A DNA stretch of 64,000 nt, from NCBI GenBank assembly GCA_016715075.1, contig JADKBK010000004.1, forward strand, positions 124,001 to 188,000, read 5' to 3'. Made by a program: the position numbers and the translations under genes. Below the pieces are notes generated by a model. The model saw nothing but the letters and a program-made list of their open reading frames with translations. It was not told the origin of the DNA and made no database searches. Positions 9,301-17,106 of this stretch are shown here, piece after piece. Positions within the stretch are counted from its first letter, which is position 1; every line of letters starts with the position of its first letter. Origin of the DNA: Bacteroidales bacterium (GTDB lineage: Bacteria > Bacteroidota > Bacteroidia > Bacteroidales > VadinHA17).

Positions 9301-10779
9301 ACTCACAAAAGTTCCGGTCGCACCTGTGGTAATGAGTGTAACATTGTCACCTGGGATTACACCCTCCAGTGCGGCACTCCCTGTAATCAGAGTGGCTGTC
9401 GTTCTTCCGTCATAAACTTTGTTATTGGCGCCAACTCCGGAAACAGTTAATACAATTATTGCAAAATTTGTAGTTACACTAAGGCTGTTGCTGTACGCAG
9501 ACACATTTCCTGCAGCATCTTTGGCCCTGACTGTCACCTGGTAGATAGTTGAAGAGTTCAACCCTGTCAATATTACAGACGTACCGCTAATGGTGCTTGC
9601 CAGTACACCATCTTTATACACCTCATATTCAGAAACACCAACGTTATCTGTTGAAGCCAGCCAGGTCAGTGTAACGCTTGTAACATTGATGATACTTGCT
9701 GAAAGCCCGGTAGGGGTGGTGGGAGGATGTGTATCTCCTGTCGAAACGTTCAAAATATTACTGGCAGCCGAGATATTTCCTGCGGCATCTCTTGCTCTGA
9801 CAGTATAGCTATATGTCGTTGAAACGTTAAGACCTGTAATATCTGCTGAGGTACTCGTTGAGGTGGTAATGAGTGAGCCGTTCTGAAAGATATTATATCC
9901 TGTTACAGCAATATTATCGGTTGAAGCTGTCCAGGACAGTCTGAAGCCTGTCTCGGTAATATTGTCTGAATGAAGATTTGTAGGAGTTGTCGGAGCCTGG
10001 GTGTCCGGATCATACTCTCCAATGTGCCAGGTCAGAAGATTGTTGAACACAACAGTTTTGACAACTGCCCTTATTCTGTCTGCATCTGTAGAACTTAAGG
10101 AATAATTATATGTGAGAAGTGTCGGGTCTTTTCTGAAAATAGCAGTATAAAAACAACATGCTGAAGCAAAAGAGCCTGCCGGAGACGGATGGCTGCCATC
10201 AGGATCATATAATTCAATCGAAGGATAATTCTCCCTGATGTAACGCCATACAGCGCCAACAGGCGATACAATTGCATGATTATCAGAAGCCATCATCATA
10301 TACCGTTCCCTGGTTAAATCATCCATCCCGACATAGGTACAGACTTCTGGTACAGTTGGACATCTCTCCGCATCACCATTTTTTCTCCCCCATGTCATAT
10401 AAAATATTGTTTCGGCTCCTGGATTGTAAGTATTAATTCTACTATCCAGGAATGTCGCATAAGGAAAGACATTCGACTGTACCCAGCTAAGTGAGTATGA
10501 TGGATTCTGACTTTGTTCCTGTAAGGTAACATAATCCCAACCCCCCTGCATAATGAGGTTGAGAGTTGTGGTATTCGTCGAATGAGCGAAAAGTGAAGTT
10601 CCATCAACAGTGGAAGTCGAAAAAATCAAATTGTCACCAACAGTACTGGCCATATTGGCAACTAATTGAGGCATATTATAATATGCTGTATAACTATTTC
10701 CGATAAAAAGTGCCCTCTTTATCTGACTATAACCAATGAGATTAAAACATATGAATAAAATAATCAATAATTTCTTCAT
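6322..10779 (-). CDS. Giant T9SS-exported protein: SGNH/DUF4886 + 2 FnIII + 8 YDG + MBG + type B sorting domain
   Basis: 1485 residues. Signal peptide (cleavage near GYSQ, residue 19). Residues about 22-255 form a DUF4886/SGNH-like domain with ALFIGNSYT (Ser29) and DGSHPSPAG (Asp194, His197) as a plausible catalytic triad. Two fibronectin type III domains follow (about 262-347 and 350-440; both have NxxxTGxxxSTxYxxTVRAxDAAGN). Eight YDG repeats of about 89 residues occupy roughly 442-1155, each with NNKxYDGxxxAxLNTG, GTFSNKNVG and GxDAxNYTLxQP. Two MBG-type domains come next (about 1157-1320). The end (about 1393-1485; FTPNADGMNDYW, NRFGQLVY) is the gliding-motility C-terminal / type B sorting domain. 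The product should be a long surface-attached stalk displaying a hydrolase or lectin-like head. PorP is next in the operon. Confidence 0.92.
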   Translation of the reverse strand: MKKLLIILFICFNLIGYSQIKRALFIGNSYTAYYNMPQLVANMASTVGDNLIFSTSTVDGTSLFAHSTNTTTLNLIMQGGWDYVTLQEQSQNPSYSLSWVQSNVFPYATFLDSRINTYNPGAETIFYMTWGRKNGDAERCPTVPEVCTYVGMDDLTRERYMMMASDNHAIVSPVGAVWRYIRENYPSIELYDPDGSHPSPAGSFASACCFYTAIFRKDPTLLTYNYSLSSTDADRIRAVVKTVVFNNLLTWHIGEYDPDTQAPTTPTNLHSDNITETGFRLSWTASTDNIAVTGYNIFQNGSLITTSTSTSADITGLNVSTTYSYTVRARDAAGNISAASNILNVSTGDTHPPTTPTGLSASIINVTSVTLTWLASTDNVGVSEYEVYKDGVLASTISGTSVILTGLNSSTIYQVTVRAKDAAGNVSAYSNSLSVTTNFAIIVLTVSGVGANNKVYDGRTTATLITGSAALEGVIPGDNVTLITTGATGTFVSKNVGTSRTISTTGFSLGGTDAFKYSLSQPTTSANITPANLTVTGVTANNKVYNGSASATLNTGIGSLSGVFSGDVVTLISSGASGVFSNKNTGTSKTVTTSGFTLGGDDAANYTFSQPVLTANITPAPLTVTGVTARNKTYDGSTDASVNYGSASLNGIIGSENVTLVSSGVDGTFSNKNVGPSKTVTLSGFSITGSDAGNYTLTQPVTTANITGLSLNITGVTANNKVYNGNLSASLNTGSANLSGTIISGDAVSLVRSGATGTFSTKNVGSNKTVYSSGFTLSGSDAGNYFIIQPSVSASITTATMTISGITINNKVYDGTTSATLNTGSATLTGLYSEDLVTINSSGASASFNNENVGNSKTVNISGFALAGADAINYTLTQPTATGNITAASLTVTGITANNRPYDRTTTAVLNTGGAALSGVISGDIVNLSTSGATGSFSNKNAGTAKTITTTGFAISGADIANYTLIQPSTTANITAIGITVTGITANNKTYNGNTVATLSSGSAILSGILTGDIVTLISAGATGTFERETIGTGITVTTSGFVLGGADGGNYTMTQPITSANITVATLTVTGVTANNKVYDGSASAALNLSRATLVGIFGSDDVTLFTTNAIGTFSNKNAGNNKPVTINGLSLLGTDANNYTLTQPATVANITAKNITVTANHLVKSYKNILAFTGDEYTVAGFIPEDVLPLLSLSSPGASESAAVGDYVITISGSAGSNYIIHFVNGVLTVGKAEITVKVDDKTKVYGEPNPDFTISYSGFPKGEDLQYVDVLPVIETNADASSDAGAYAIVASGAQDANYTFTYYDGTLTITKAQQQIQFEDMPTGLRMTQECELVASSSSGLPITFEISDPNKASLNGNVLTILEDGKIEVIAKQEGNHNYQAASDVVKTIETLPTFDHISSLFTPNADGMNDYWYIPDLENYGTIKVNVYNRFGQLVYKSDSYENDWNGTWNGNPLPSAAYYYIIKSSLKGSIKGVVNIVR
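7310..9465 (-). repeat. Eight tandem YDG-domain coding repeats, about 267 bases each
   Basis: Within the giant surface protein, eight consecutive units encode the same pattern: start NNKVYDG or a variant, middle GTFSNKNVG, end NYTLTQPxxxANIT. Unit length is 88-90 codons. The units differ clearly in sequence, so the array looks old rather than recently amplified. Many antisense open frames in this stretch are by-products of the repeats. Confidence 0.88.
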
Positions 10780-11225
10780 CGGAATAACAATTTATTTACA
10801 TGGTTGGCTTTAATGGTACCATGACTATCTGCATTATCAACTGACAAGGTAAGGGGGCCTTGAATTAATGGTACAAAGAAATAACTCTTTAAAAGAATAT
10901 TCCTGAATTTCAAGAGCAGATTTATTAACAGAATATTCAATTTTATAACAACCGGCAGGTACAAATTTTCATGTTCAACAGGCACCTTCGGAAATGCTTG
11001 CTGACAATTCTGAAAACTCAGATCCGATCCGCTGATTTTCCGGTTCAGGGTGGTTATATTGCAAACAGATATGAAGGGAGTAAAGTCAGTAACATTAAAA
11101 TTTACGCTCTTAGTGGTCTTAAAAGCAGGTAGATTTGTTGCTCTTTTAATCCTGTCAGATAAATCAGATTTGCGAGAGTGATTTTTTACTGATTTTTTAA
11201 ATCTATTTTTCGAAAAAAGCTTCAT
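10776..11225 (-). CDS. Doubtful hypothetical protein
   Basis: 149 codons, ending in a 4-base ATGA overlap with the giant surface protein. No signal peptide and no recognised domain; basic N-terminus and a Leu/Lys/Asn-rich middle. The composition looks like translated AT-rich leader DNA more than a folded protein, and the stretch lies where the promoter and leader of the surface-protein gene would be expected. Kept only because of the exact stop-start overlap. If it is not real, 10780-11546 is a non-coding upstream region. Confidence 0.2.
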   Translation of the reverse strand: MKLFSKNRFKKSVKNHSRKSDLSDRIKRATNLPAFKTTKSVNFNVTDFTPFISVCNITTLNRKISGSDLSFQNCQQAFPKVPVEHENLYLPVVIKLNILLINLLLKFRNILLKSYFFVPLIQGPLTLSVDNADSHGTIKANHVNKLLFR

Positions 11226-11546
11226 ATCTGTTGGCTCAGATTATTGTCATTATTGATCAATAATTCTATGTGGCTAATATAATGGAGCTCTAAATATGTG
11301 CATAATTCTTTATCAAAATGTCCATATCGTTAGTCAAAGATTTCAATCTCTTGACATAACAATTCACATTTAATCTATTTTTGCCAGATTTTTTCAGGAC
11401 TATTTCCAGCGAATCTGTTAGAATACCCGGGAGCCTTTAGGGTATATATTTCAGCCTGATTGACCTGTTTTTGACATTTCGGAAATGACCAGTCATGTGC
11501 ACCGTTGAGAAATTATATTTTCCATGACAGAGGCTGGTAAGTATCT
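11226..11546. other. AT-rich intergenic region, about 320 bases
   Basis: Lies between the PD40/SPOR-like gene and the giant surface-protein unit, both on the minus strand. No coding potential, tandem repeat or clear hairpin seen. It may hold the promoter of the downstream unit. Confidence 0.45.
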
Positions 11547-12113
11547 TTATTTGAACAGGGTCAGGTCCAGTGACCTTGTACTGTTTTTAAATGCTGCAAC
11601 AAAAGCCTGTGGATAGCCTGCTGATCTGCAAATGCTTTGTAGCTCTTTAGCAGGAGCAAGAGTGGTAAACTGCCCTATCGTATAACGGTATGCATTAAGA
11701 TAAAAATACTCATAGGTTTTGTAAGTGACTCCATTAATTACCACCTGATTCTCCTTTCGTGGATTTGTAGTGGTGAGGAACTGGATTCTGTAAACAACTT
11801 TGTCTTTCAACTCCTCAGGGAGTTCACTTGTGTTCTTTATAATCACAACCTTTGCATCGGGTTGTTTTGAGGCTGGTGCAGAAGGTGATTTCTTTTCTTC
11901 GACCTTAACATCTTTCTTTACTTCAGCCGATGTGGTTTTTAAAGGTTCTGTTGCAGGCTGCCTGGGCTGTTCGACTGGTGTTGCTGCTACCAATTCTGTT
12001 TTGGGTGCAGGTTTACCGTTAAATATATAGGATATAAACTGGGGGTTATTCTCCAATGGTTCCTGTTTCACTGTTACTCTGAAAAGTTGCATTTCCCCGG
12101 GGCCGGAAACCAA
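11547..12113 (-). CDS. C-terminal part of the PD40 protein: linker plus SPOR-like domain (frameshifted gene)
   Basis: 188 codons from a TTG that is probably not a true start. A Pro/Lys/Glu-rich linker (about 35-90) is followed by a SPOR-like domain (about 100-188; VVYRIQFLTT, YRYTIGQF, GYPQAFVAAF), which in this family binds peptidoglycan. A third frame joins it to the PD40 part upstream: it reads KYNGEAWEKPLNLSRKIN and on to FPAPGK before breaking. One missing A in each of the runs at 12233-12235 and 12092-12094 restores a single continuous protein over 11547-13050. So this is one gene with two breaks, not a separate one. Confidence 0.75.
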   Translation of the reverse strand: MVSGPGEMQLFRVTVKQEPLENNPQFISYIFNGKPAPKTELVAATPVEQPRQPATEPLKTTSAEVKKDVKVEEKKSPSAPASKQPDAKVVIIKNTSELPEELKDKVVYRIQFLTTTNPRKENQVVINGVTYKTYEYFYLNAYRYTIGQFTTLAPAKELQSICRSAGYPQAFVAAFKNSTRSLDLTLFK

Positions 12114-12183
12114 TCTTTTGTAAAGAAGGCGCTCTTACCGTCTGTTCTGTTTATGGTGAATGCAATATCATCAATTTCCGAGT

Positions 12184-13050
12184 TTATCTTTCGCGAGAGA
12201 TTGAGTGGTTTTTCCCATGCTTCTCCGTTGTATTTGCTGTAAAAATGTCATAGCCTCCATATCCTGCAAGTCCGTCAGATGAGAAAAACAGATTATTATC
12301 CTGATCAAAATATGGATAACACTCATATCTGCCGGTATTAATTGACTTTCCGAGGTTTTCCGGCTTTGACCATTTTTCACCGGTTTTTTTGACAATAAAC
12401 AGATCGAGCCCTCCCAGCGAGCCTGGCATGTCAGTGGCAAAGATCATAGTGTTTCCATCTGCCGATAATGAAGGATGAGTAAATATATAATTACCTGAAC
12501 AAAAATCCAGAGGATTCTCATCCGGAATCCATCCGGCTTCACCCTTATCATTAGTCTTATATTCTGCACGGTATATTTTTTCCTTCTTTTCCTTCTTTGT
12601 GATCATGGTAAAGTACATGGTTTTAAAATCACTGCTGAAAGTAATTGCTTCACAAGGGAATGAGAATGACGTATATGGAGAAAAAAGACTGTGCAGGCCG
12701 AGAGTCGTATCCTTAACCATGGCTGTATATGCCTCGATAGATCCGAATGAAACATGTTTTGGGAGCATCTTGCCTTCGAATTTTGTATTCGACAGGAAGA
12801 CGATTCCGCTTTTGAAAAACTGGACTCCTGATGATGGGGGGATAATTGTCAGATTGAATGGTTCTGCATTTAAGAAACCGGTAAGTCCGGATGTATCATG
12901 TTCCTGCTGAAGCTCAGATTCAATGGCAGGAGTCTTTTCAAATGATTTGTTTTCTGTTGTTCCTGAAGTCAGTAGCCCAACAATTAAAAAGCATATTGAA
13001 ATTAATTCAGGAAGTCTTTTCATAAGAGATAGTTTAAATAAAGTTACCAA
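12184..13050 (-). CDS. PD40-repeat protein, N-terminal part of the PD40/SPOR-like gene (frameshifted)
   Basis: The frame opens at 13050, but the likely start is Met10 (MKRLPELISICF), which begins a signal peptide. Residues about 110-275 form WD40-like PD40 repeats, seen as SADGNTMIFATDMPGSLGGLD and DNNLFFSSDGLAGYGGYDIF, a beta propeller common in Bacteroidota cell-envelope proteins. The last residues after YDIFTA are frameshift noise; the true continuation is in another frame (break near 12233-12235). It overlaps the end of the second PorP gene, and PorP followed by PD40 with a peptidoglycan-binding C-terminus is a frequent T9SS-accessory pair. Confidence 0.82.
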   Translation of the reverse strand: MVTLFKLSLMKRLPELISICFLIVGLLTSGTTENKSFEKTPAIESELQQEHDTSGLTGFLNAEPFNLTIIPPSSGVQFFKSGIVFLSNTKFEGKMLPKHVSFGSIEAYTAMVKDTTLGLHSLFSPYTSFSFPCEAITFSSDFKTMYFTMITKKEKKEKIYRAEYKTNDKGEAGWIPDENPLDFCSGNYIFTHPSLSADGNTMIFATDMPGSLGGLDLFIVKKTGEKWSKPENLGKSINTGRYECYPYFDQDNNLFFSSDGLAGYGGYDIFTANTTEKHGKNHSISRER

Positions 13051-13634
13051 TGACTTCGTTTTGAAAATCTTGATTTGTCAACCTGGAAGTTCAATCCCAA
13101 AGTCAACTCAACAATAGGTGATTTTTTGAAATAGGCTGTTTTCCTTGGCAGTTCATAGAATGCCCCCAGATAAAACCTTGGATATCTGTACTGAAAGAAA
13201 AATGATGTGTTTCCGTCACTCAGGAAATAAGATCCAATACAGAAATTATCGACATAGAGTTTTATAATGGGATTAATATTATCGACAATATCACTGAATG
13301 TTGAGTCTGTTGCATCAATAAGGACAGAAGGTTCCAGGACTATATTCTGGCTTTTGCTCAGGAGGAATTTGTATCCCATTGTAAAAAAATACTGTCTTGC
13401 TACAGGAATGTCATAATTCCCCAGACTATCAGCCTCTCCGGGGTTTCCAAGAAGGTTGGTTGCTGATATTCCTGTAAAAAAATTCGTTCCATAATAATAG
13501 ACTCCTGCATCAACATTGGGATAGAAGGTGTTTTTTGTCGGCAATCCTCCTTCTACATTACTTGTGTCAAGCATATTGTAAACACCTTTTAAGGATGCCC
13601 CGAATGAAAGAAATGATAATTCGTGTGTATTCAA
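13044..13634 (-). CDS. Second PorP/SprF family protein, C-terminal part (frameshifted)
   Basis: 196 codons that continue the PorP protein begun at 14014. Upstream of its first Met the same frame already reads GSVFNDINGSSHNIGVSAAG, typical PorP barrel sequence, so the listed start is artificial. Strands rich in aromatic residues continue to the end (FYELPRKTAYFKK, VELTLGLNF). One missing C (G on the coding strand) near 13711 would fuse both parts into a protein of about 323 residues. The last codons overlap the PD40 gene start region by 7 bases. Confidence 0.85.
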   Translation of the reverse strand: MNTHELSFLSFGASLKGVYNMLDTSNVEGGLPTKNTFYPNVDAGVYYYGTNFFTGISATNLLGNPGEADSLGNYDIPVARQYFFTMGYKFLLSKSQNIVLEPSVLIDATDSTFSDIVDNINPIIKLYVDNFCIGSYFLSDGNTSFFFQYRYPRFYLGAFYELPRKTAYFKKSPIVELTLGLNFQVDKSRFSKRSHW

Positions 13635-13687
13635 AGGGATCTGATAGGAACCTGCTGCACTTACTCCTATGTTGTGCGACGATCCGT

Positions 13688-14014
13688 TTATATCATTGAA
13701 TACTGAGCCTCAATTCCCACACTGTTGAATTCTTTCATTTTGGGTGAAGAGAAGTATCCAGGTTTGGTTTTTGCAAGCCGTGTATTTCCGCTAAGCAGCT
13801 GTGTATTTGTTTTCCCCTGGAAAGCTGCGTTAAAGTCAAGGGTTAGAAAATCCTTGCTTCCAACCATGGCGGGGTTATAAACGTAGGGAGTAAATACCCA
13901 GTAGGAGAGAGGATTTAAAGATGTTTGCTGTGCATGTGCCTGAGTAAAAATACTGGCAGTTATCAGCGTCAGCAAGACTTTTAATGATATACGTATGTTA
14001 GATCTTAAGTCCAT
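13688..14014 (-). CDS. Second PorP/SprF family protein, N-terminal part (frameshifted)
   Basis: 108 codons with a signal peptide (cleavage near AHAQ, about residue 29) and the PorP opening NPLSYWVFTPYVYNPAMVG. The frame ends in IEAQYSMI and a stop only because of the break near 13711; the expected reading is VGIGGSVFNDI. It starts the PorP-PD40 unit, with the 211-base spacer at 14015-14225 as probable promoter region. Confidence 0.85.
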   Translation of the reverse strand: MDLRSNIRISLKVLLTLITASIFTQAHAQQTSLNPLSYWVFTPYVYNPAMVGSKDFLTLDFNAAFQGKTNTQLLSGNTRLAKTKPGYFSSPKMKEFNSVGIEAQYSMI

Positions 14015-14225
14015 AAATTAAAGATAAAACAGAAATTAAACCTGATTATTCAACGTAACTTCTGTTATTATATTACCAGTATTAAAACAAATCCCGAATT
14101 AGTAAATTTTTTCCCAAATATCAAAATAGTATTTAAGATTCGGTCCGAACACCAGTATTAAACGCCACTGACCTCTTAAATGTTTTATAAAAGTAAAAGG
14201 CAGCAATAATTGAGAACATCAAAAA

Positions 14226-14759
14226 CTAGTTAACCAGTACTATTTCCCAGCTGCCGGGCTGGTTGATTACAAATTCGAATATTACATTATACTGGGTAGT
14301 CATCAGCTGATTCCATGAACGGTATTTTACTTTAACAGTCAATGGAAATCTTGTATTTTCAATGCCGTAAATATTCCCGCTCCTGTATTCACTTCCGCTG
14401 TCATATGCCAGTGAAAAATCCTCGATGGAGATATTATCAAGTCCTCCCTGTGTTATCCTGAGTCTGATTCCTGCATTTTTGTCCGATGATTTGGTGATTG
14501 TGTAACGTGAGACACTCATGCTTGTAATTATTGTATAAGGCTGAATCAGCTTGGCGCCCTGATATTTATCTGCTTTCCAGAATCCTGTAACTGTCGAATC
14601 GGGATAGACCATCTTCCCTTCACCTTCCCTCATACCGTTTTTCCAGGCTCCCTGATATAATACTCCGCTAGCCCACCTGTAGGTACCCTGACCGTCGGGT
14701 AATCCCTTTAATAAACTGCCCTTCATACCTGTCAACTCCCTGAGCGATCCCTTTACCAT
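14226..14759 (-). CDS. MORN-repeat protein, C-terminal part (frameshifted)
   Basis: The first residues are out-of-frame noise; real sequence begins at KGLPDGQGTYRWASGVLYQG. Three MORN-type units are visible (GQGTYRWASGVLYQGAWKNG, GEGKMVYPDSTVTGFWKADK and the one before the break), followed by a beta-rich C-terminal region of unknown family (about 75-177). MORN repeats often bind lipid or protein partners; no specific role is predicted. One extra G on the coding strand (run at 14704-14706) separates it from the N-terminal part. Confidence 0.72.
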   Translation of the reverse strand: MVKGSLRELTGMKGSLLKGLPDGQGTYRWASGVLYQGAWKNGMREGEGKMVYPDSTVTGFWKADKYQGAKLIQPYTIITSMSVSRYTITKSSDKNAGIRLRITQGGLDNISIEDFSLAYDSGSEYRSGNIYGIENTRFPLTVKVKYRSWNQLMTTQYNVIFEFVINQPGSWEIVLVN

Positions 14760-14892
14760 GAGCGTACCCTTTTTTGCAGCTTCCGGTATATGATCCGGAA
14801 ATGGAAGTCATAGTAACTTTGCAATCACCTGTCTGCCCGTATAATGTGCTTCCAATAGCAAGCAGTACAATAAAAAATAGTCTGTATATCAT
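14668..14892 (-). CDS. MORN-repeat protein, N-terminal part (frameshifted)
   Basis: Signal peptide (about 1-19, ending TLYGQ), then a first MORN-like unit, GKGIAQGVDRYEGQF, then frameshift noise after FIKG. Removing one base at 14704-14706 continues it directly into KGLPDGQGTYRW of the longer part, giving one exported protein of about 220 residues over 14226-14892. It is divergent from the GH31 gene at 15171 across a 278-base spacer. Confidence 0.75.
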   Translation of the reverse strand: MIYRLFFIVLLAIGSTLYGQTGDCKVTMTSISGSYTGSCKKGYAHGKGIAQGVDRYEGQFIKGITRRSGYLQVG

Positions 14893-15170
14893 AGAACTTA
14901 ATTGTTTAGCGAATTTACTCAGTTTAATTCAATAATACCCTATTTTTATAAAAACTATTGGATCTGACAGCCACAGCAAAACTGACTCAGACCAGATAAA
15001 TATCAGAAATCAGGAGAAAAGTATTATCCAATAAGGAAATATAAAAGTTATTTTGTTCAGGGTGACTGGAAAAGTATAAAGAACATCCTGATTTTAAAAG
15101 AGAGATAGAAATTTTATTTACCTTTTGAGATAATTTCCATAAACGATTATTATTCTTTAAAATTTAATCT

Positions 15171-16766
15171 ATGAAAGACTCATTTTCTTTTTTCATTATC
15201 ATTTTTGTGTTATTCGCCGGAATAGCTGGCTGCAGCAGGGGCAAAGAGTCTCTGAGCGGGAAGGAGATTACTGTTCTGGATAATGAAAAGTGGTGGGGCG
15301 GGGCTGTCCTGGATGGCCGTAATTCACCCCTTAACGACAGACCCTTTGCCTATAACCAGTTTTCGGATTGTAAGACCAATCAGGCAGCTCCATTTTTATT
15401 TCTGACAAGGGTCGGTTTATCTGGAGTGAAACCACTAAAAATAGAATTTACCGGCAATAAAATAATCGTGGAATCCTTCGGTGGTGAAATCGAGTCGGGT
15501 AAAGCTGGTGAAACCCTCAGGGATGCATTTCTGTATGGAAGTAAGAATTTTTTTCCGGCCTCAGGAAAAATACCTGACCCTCTCCTTATGAGCTCTCCAC
15601 AGTATAATACCTGGATTGAACTCCAGTATGATCAGAATGAAAAGGATATTCTGAAATATGCTGAGAATATCATGCAGAATGGATTTCCTTCAGGGGTGAT
15701 AATGATTGATGATAACTGGCAGGATAGATATGGGACTTGGAAATTCGATTGTGAAAAGTTTTCTGATCCCAAAGGGATGATTGATAAGCTTCATAAAATG
15801 GGATTTAAGGTAATGCTCTGGGTAGTCCCCTTCATAAGTTCAGATTCACCTGTATACAGGGAACTGGAAAGGAAAAAATTGCTGATTTTTGAAGACAGTA
15901 CAAAAACTAAGCCTGCAAAAATTGAATGGTGGAACGGAGTAAGCGCCCTTGTGGATTTGTCAAATCCGGAAGGCAGCAAATGGTTCAGGGGGGAACTTCA
16001 GAAGCTGGTCAGTCAGTATGGAGTCGATGGATTTAAACTGGATGCAGGCGATCCGGAAAGTTATCTCGGAAATTATTCTTTTAATGATTTCAGCCCAAAT
16101 GATCATTGTGAAGCATATGCCAAGCTTGCCCTGGATTTTCCGCTTAATGAGCTGAGAGCTTGCTGGAAGATGGCCGGTCAGCCGCTTGTACAGCGACTAA
16201 GGGATAAAAGCCATACCTGGGAGGATGTTCGTGTCCTTATTCCTGATATGATCGCGCTTGGTCTTATAGGTCATCAGTTTGGCTGCCCTGACATGATAGG
16301 AGGGGGTGAATGGACTTCCTTCCAGGATAGTTCTGTTATGGATGAGGAATTAATAGTACGCGCAGCACAGATTAGCACCCTCATGCCCATGATGCAGTTT
16401 TCAGTTGCACCATGGAGGGTACTTGACAAGGCTAACCTGGCTATTTGCAGGAATATGGCAGATCTTCATTACCGGATGGGACATGAAATACTCGAGTTAG
16501 CTGAAGAATGCGCTGTGTCAGGAGAGCCAATGGTCCGTAATATGGAGTATGAATTTCCTGGCAAAGGTTATGAAGAGGTCAGAGACCAATTCTTCCTTGG
16601 CAGCAAAATCCTTGTTGCTCCGGTGGTTGTCAAAGGCCAGCGGTCACGTGAGGTGATTTTTCCTGAAGGCAGCTGGCAGGGAGATGATGGAAGCAAAGTA
16701 AAGGGTCCTGTTACTTTGAAAATTGAGGTTCCCATTGAAAGATTGCCGTGGTACAGGAAAATATAA
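15171..16766 (+). CDS. GH31 glycosidase, MYORG-like subgroup
   Basis: 531 residues, lipoprotein signal (IAGCSRG). The short form of GH31: a small N-terminal beta domain, then the TIM barrel (about 150-450) beginning YNTWIELQYDQNE and GVIMIDDNWQDRYGTW. The catalytic nucleophile is Asp291 in GVDGFKLDAGD. This arrangement matches the subgroup with animal MYORG, for which alpha-galactosidase activity is known, so an alpha-galactosidase or alpha-glucosidase/xylosidase acting in the periplasm or at the surface is expected. First gene of the plus-strand glycan run. No DUF5110-type C-terminal module, unlike the other two GH31 proteins in the window. Confidence 0.88.
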   Translation: MKDSFSFFIIIFVLFAGIAGCSRGKESLSGKEITVLDNEKWWGGAVLDGRNSPLNDRPFAYNQFSDCKTNQAAPFLFLTRVGLSGVKPLKIEFTGNKIIVESFGGEIESGKAGETLRDAFLYGSKNFFPASGKIPDPLLMSSPQYNTWIELQYDQNEKDILKYAENIMQNGFPSGVIMIDDNWQDRYGTWKFDCEKFSDPKGMIDKLHKMGFKVMLWVVPFISSDSPVYRELERKKLLIFEDSTKTKPAKIEWWNGVSALVDLSNPEGSKWFRGELQKLVSQYGVDGFKLDAGDPESYLGNYSFNDFSPNDHCEAYAKLALDFPLNELRACWKMAGQPLVQRLRDKSHTWEDVRVLIPDMIALGLIGHQFGCPDMIGGGEWTSFQDSSVMDEELIVRAAQISTLMPMMQFSVAPWRVLDKANLAICRNMADLHYRMGHEILELAEECAVSGEPMVRNMEYEFPGKGYEEVRDQFFLGSKILVAPVVVKGQRSREVIFPEGSWQGDDGSKVKGPVTLKIEVPIERLPWYRKI

Positions 16767-16770
16767 AATT

Positions 16771-17086
16771 ATGAAGCCGAGAGATTTTATTTTCTTTGAT
16801 AATATATACGGATGGGAAACTTACTCGATGTGTATGACTACAGGGTGGTACGATTATATCAAGGAATAGTAGGAATTTTCAGGCAGGGATCTCCTGAAAA
16901 TCATCGTACCGTAACAGTCCGGTTTCCGAAATCCGTACTATGTATACGAAGTAAGAAAAGCTCCGTATGGAGAGCTTGTTATAAATTCGACAGGCAAGGA
17001 AACTTGCTGCGACAGGATTTAAAGTTGTGCTGGATAAGAAATATGATGGAGCACTTTATGAAATAGTCAGAAAGCCAATTAAATAA
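16771..17086 (+). pseudogene. Possible broken small coding fragment
   Basis: The 340 bases between the GH31 and esterase genes carry protein-like pieces in different frames: an ATG at 16771 opens MKPRDFIFFDNIYGWETYS, stopping at 16867-16869. Further on another frame reads YYVYEVRKAPYGELVINS, and a third reads KVVLDKKYDGALYEIVRKP up to a stop at 17084-17086. Several indels would be needed to join them. It could be the remnant of a gene, or a small gene damaged by the same sequence errors seen elsewhere. No family recognised. Confidence 0.35.
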
Positions 17087-17106
17087 ATTTTAAATAAAAA
17101 TGTATT

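Noticed and set aside
7310..9465. Regular spaced repeats considered as a CRISPR array
   Set aside because: Unit length is about 267 bases, the units are coding and diverged, and there are no short identical repeats with unique spacers.
7291..9808. Several plus-strand open frames of 60-137 codons opposite the giant surface protein
   Set aside because: They are antisense by-products of the repeated YDG coding units, with repetitive Val/Pro/Thr composition and no starts or neighbours that fit.
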